From Bacteroidaceae bacterium (lineage in GTDB: Bacteria; Bacteroidota; Bacteroidia; Bacteroidales; Bacteroidaceae), in the NCBI GenBank assembly GCA_017617575.1, contig JAFZVY010000073.1, positions 37,088-101,087 on the forward strand: a stretch of 64,000 bases of DNA, given 5' to 3'. Numbering within the stretch: the first letter of the stretch is position 1; each line of letters opens with the position of its first letter. The notes under the pieces are model-generated. The model had not been told where the DNA came from and made no database searches. It saw nothing but the letters and a program-made list of their open reading frames with translations. Positions 62,381-64,000 of the stretch are shown one piece after another. A program made the position numbers and the translations under genes.

Positions 62381-62541
62381 ACTTTAAAACTTTTTTTTTT
62401 ATGTTTTTCTCTTTTTTTTTCTATATAAAAAGATTTTAAAGAAAAACTCACCTTTGCATTTTCTACACTATTAACTATATGATAAACATATTGATATAAG
62501 GTGGAAAAAACATGGCATTTTTTCACCCTCAAAAATCACCC

Positions 62542-62769
62542 TTAAAGATTTTTTCCACCCCACGGCATTCCCAGTCTCTCAAAGATAATAGACAGCTGGC
62601 ATGGAGTAAAGCACTTAGCCGATTTCCTGTACCCCATATCCACAAGACGCTGGTACAGCGTGTCATCAGAATGGATGTACTCACACAGTTTCTGCCTTGC
62701 ATAGCGAGCATCAATGTCAGGGAAATAAGCTATTCCCAAATCCAGTTTCGTTACGAATTCTTTTTTCAT
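62542..62769 (-). CDS. DUF4248-family small protein
   Basis: 75 residues. Pattern 'KLDLGIAYFPDIDARYARQKLCEYIHSDDTLYQRLVDMGYRKSAKCFTPCQLSIIFERLGMP' matches DUF4248: a short winged-helix-like domain (helix, 'YFPD', helix, 'MGYR...TP.Q...I...LG.P'). Members always lie at one end of the Bacteroidales primase/HU/amidase loci. Possibly a transcription regulator of the locus (inference). Divergent from the plus-strand gene at 63269. Confidence 0.8.
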   Translation of the reverse strand: MKKEFVTKLDLGIAYFPDIDARYARQKLCEYIHSDDTLYQRLVDMGYRKSAKCFTPCQLSIIFERLGMPWGGKNL

Positions 62770-62931
62770 AAGTCATTAAGTTTATAATTAACAAAGATTT
62801 CTTAACTACAAATATAATGATTTTCTACAAAATAGCCAAATATATTAAAGTATTTATTTATGTTATTTTACACAAAAAATACTAACCATCGCAAAGGATT
62901 GCAGCCAATCGCAGTTGACATTCCCCAAAAA

Positions 62932-62963
62932 TTTGGTGAAGACTACAAACTGAAGTATCTTTG
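62932..62963 (+). promoter_or_regulatory. promoter of the tail-bearing small protein gene
   Basis: TTTG at 62932-62935, 20-bp spacer, TATCTTTG at 62956-62963. Best promoter of the locus; it implies a ~300-nt leader before 63269, with no gene in it. Confidence 0.8.
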
Positions 62964-63268
62964 CAGTGTCAAAAGCATAACAGTAGCATTGCTACAGAGT
63001 TGCTTCAGCCTTGCTACAGATTGCCAGAAACAGCATGATTCTGCAAGGAAAAGAATAACGGAAGTGAAAAGTGAACCTTTAGCTCGACGGAGTCAACAGT
63101 GAAAAATCCATTTAACCCTGTTCGCTGATAATTCCTCCGCAAAAACTAAAAAACTTAAAAAAATCACAAACACAAAAACTCAAATACTCAACATTTGTTA
63201 ACCTTAGGTCTCCATCCCCCCCACTAACCGGAGGCCGCCCCCTTCGGGGGTCGGGGGGCTTTATATCT
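62964..63268 (+). other. long leader of the tail-bearing gene
   Basis: Transcribed gap with CATTGCTACAGAGTTGC-type repeated words (63000-63030) and a GC-rich hairpin at 63207-63261 directly before the start codon. It could be regulatory RNA or only a repeat insertion; I cannot fold it in detail here. Confidence 0.45.
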
Positions 63269-63748
63269 ATGGCAAAAATTGGTTTTAACTGGCTACTTGC
63301 CACCATGTCTGGCAAAGCCTGCAATCATGACGATGTCTATACCAAGACAAACAAGCAGACAGGCGCATCGTACGCCGTAAAGCTCTGCAATCCAGTGGAC
63401 GGAGAGCATGCTACTGCTGCCCAGATGAGACAGCGTAACAAGTTCGGAGCTATATGCCATGCCGTCAGCGAGTGGATAAACCGTGAGAAGTCTGCCAACG
63501 ATGGCGACGGTTCAGTAGCCTACAACAAGGCACTTGCTGCCTACAAGAGTCAGCACAAGATAGGTTCTTTCCGTGGCTACATCACAAGCAAATGCGTTAC
63601 CTACGACGATGTCACCGGTAACATCACCATCGAGGTGGGAAATACCAAGGACACCATGACTCCAACCACTTCTGGAGGAGACAATGGCGGAGGCACAACG
63701 CCAACACCAAATCCAAGTGGCGGTGACGACAACGGAGGAGGCTTCTAA
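63269..63748 (+). CDS. small protein with Gly/Pro/Asp-rich tail in the HU position of the locus
   Basis: 159 residues. Residues 1-125 are a folded part ('KIGFNWLLATMSGKACNHDDVYTKTNK', 'GAICHAVSEWINREKSAND', 'GSFRGYITSKCVTYDDVTGNITIEVG'); residues about 130-159 are a disordered Gly/Thr/Pro/Asp tail. In comparable loci this slot holds an HU-like DNA-binding protein with a similar tail; the body here does not look like HU, so a different or strongly diverged member. Function unknown. Followed by the CACAGAGAA element and the smalltalk gene. Confidence 0.7.
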   Translation: MAKIGFNWLLATMSGKACNHDDVYTKTNKQTGASYAVKLCNPVDGEHATAAQMRQRNKFGAICHAVSEWINREKSANDGDGSVAYNKALAAYKSQHKIGSFRGYITSKCVTYDDVTGNITIEVGNTKDTMTPTTSGGDNGGGTTPTPNPSGGDDNGGGF

Positions 63749-63827
63749 AGACCTAAAGACCCACCCTAACCCTCCCTACAGGGAGGGGACTGGGTCACTT
63801 CCTCGCAGAAATGCAACGCAAGAATCC

Positions 63828-63908
63828 TTGAAACACAGAGAACACGGAGGACTCAGAGAAAAAACAGAGTTCCCGTTTTATAAAGCCCTCTGTGCCCTCT
63901 GTGTTCAA
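63828..63908. repeat. palindromic CACAGAGAA 9-mer element, copy 3
   Basis: Left arm 63828-63860, right arm 63886-63908, same words as at 24167 and 51132, with a short spacer. Lies between the tail-bearing gene and the smalltalk start. Confidence 0.85.
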
Positions 63909-63938
63909 CTTATTATTAATTCTTAAATCTTAATTTCT

Positions 63939-64000
63939 ATGAAGCCAGAAACTAAATCCAAGTGGGACACCATCATCAAGCTCGCAATCGCCATCCTCAG
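63939..64000 (+). CDS. 'smalltalk' protein, N-terminal part (cut by window edge)
   Basis: ATG at 63939 is followed by an open frame of 20 codons to the window edge, reading 'MKPETKSKWDTIIKLAIAIL', i.e. a short basic start then a membrane helix. This is the form of the small Bacteroidales 'smalltalk' protein, which lies between the HU-type gene and an amidase gene in such loci. The rest, and the expected amidase, are outside the window. Confidence 0.6.
   Translation, partial: MKPETKSKWDTIIKLAIAIL

Noticed and set aside
62860-63102. Open frame of 80 codons before the tail-bearing gene
   Set aside because: It spans the strong promoter at 62932-62963, so its first part would not be transcribed from it; composition is not protein-like.
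1-64000. Search for tRNA, rRNA, CRISPR and full insertion sequences
   Set aside because: No cloverleaf-like sequence, ribosomal segment, CRISPR repeat or transposase frame was seen on either strand.

Overview
The window looks like chromosomal DNA of a Bacteroidales bacterium, most likely Prevotella or a close relative. Evidence: promoters of the Bacteroidetes type (TTTG, 19-20 bp, TAnnTTTG), lipoproteins with a Cys directly after a short signal, a TonB-dependent receptor with a carboxypeptidase-like N-terminal domain, TamB, OmpH, DUF4348/DUF6057-type proteins, a galM-galK-MFS cluster, and at the right edge a primase/DUF4248/small-protein locus typical of Bacteroidales. No rRNA, tRNA or CRISPR array was seen.

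Layout. 1-19109 is mostly minus-strand housekeeping: a UPF1-like helicase (cut by the left edge), a TPR protein and an orphan substrate-binding lipoprotein; pgk; the TIGR02757-family gene and nth; nadE; a tandem-domain GH43 enzyme; a hotdog thioesterase; prs; pepD; then on the plus strand a small membrane protein and ompH; then murB with an MBL-fold hydrolase, and a DUF4348 lipoprotein. 19275-22282 carries pheS and a UshA-like phosphoesterase. 22323-32108 is again minus strand: two tandem secreted paralogues of unknown function, a TPR/LuxR-like membrane regulator, a DUF6057-like membrane protein, glgB, YhcH, an inositol-monophosphatase-like enzyme, lumazine synthase and a membrane-anchored TPR protein. 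32276-52865 is plus strand: a 5'-nucleotidase split into two exported proteins in reversed domain order, an exported MORN-repeat protein, TamB overlapping a TonB-dependent receptor, an Fe-alcohol dehydrogenase, a flavodoxin lipoprotein, folC, galM-galK-sugar MFS transporter, and a second sugar porter.

52937-58030 is an AT-rich accessory island: a stand-alone polyvalent-type protein-kinase-like gene diverging from a complete McrBC type IV restriction pair. It has phased repeats on both sides (GACTACCAT every 22-23 bp on the left; GATRTATATC three times at exactly 22 bp on the right) and a 300-bp nested inverted repeat at its right end. 58032-64000 is a replication-type locus: CHC2/Toprim primase, D5-like helicase, two unknown small genes, a DUF4248 gene, and divergently a tail-bearing small protein and the start of a 'smalltalk' protein.

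The most unusual property is the intergenic DNA. Almost every transcription-unit boundary carries degenerate short tandem repeats with a fixed unit length per family (7, 9, 10-11 or 11 bp), usually arranged as two inverted arms around a spacer: TCTAG 9-mers, CACAGAGAA 9-mers, CACGAATT 10/11-mers, TTAAC 11-mers, TGTGACA 9-mers and ATTCCTA 7-mers. A 42-bp and a 45-bp perfect dispersed repeat lie among them. These look like one general class of element rather than unrelated noise.
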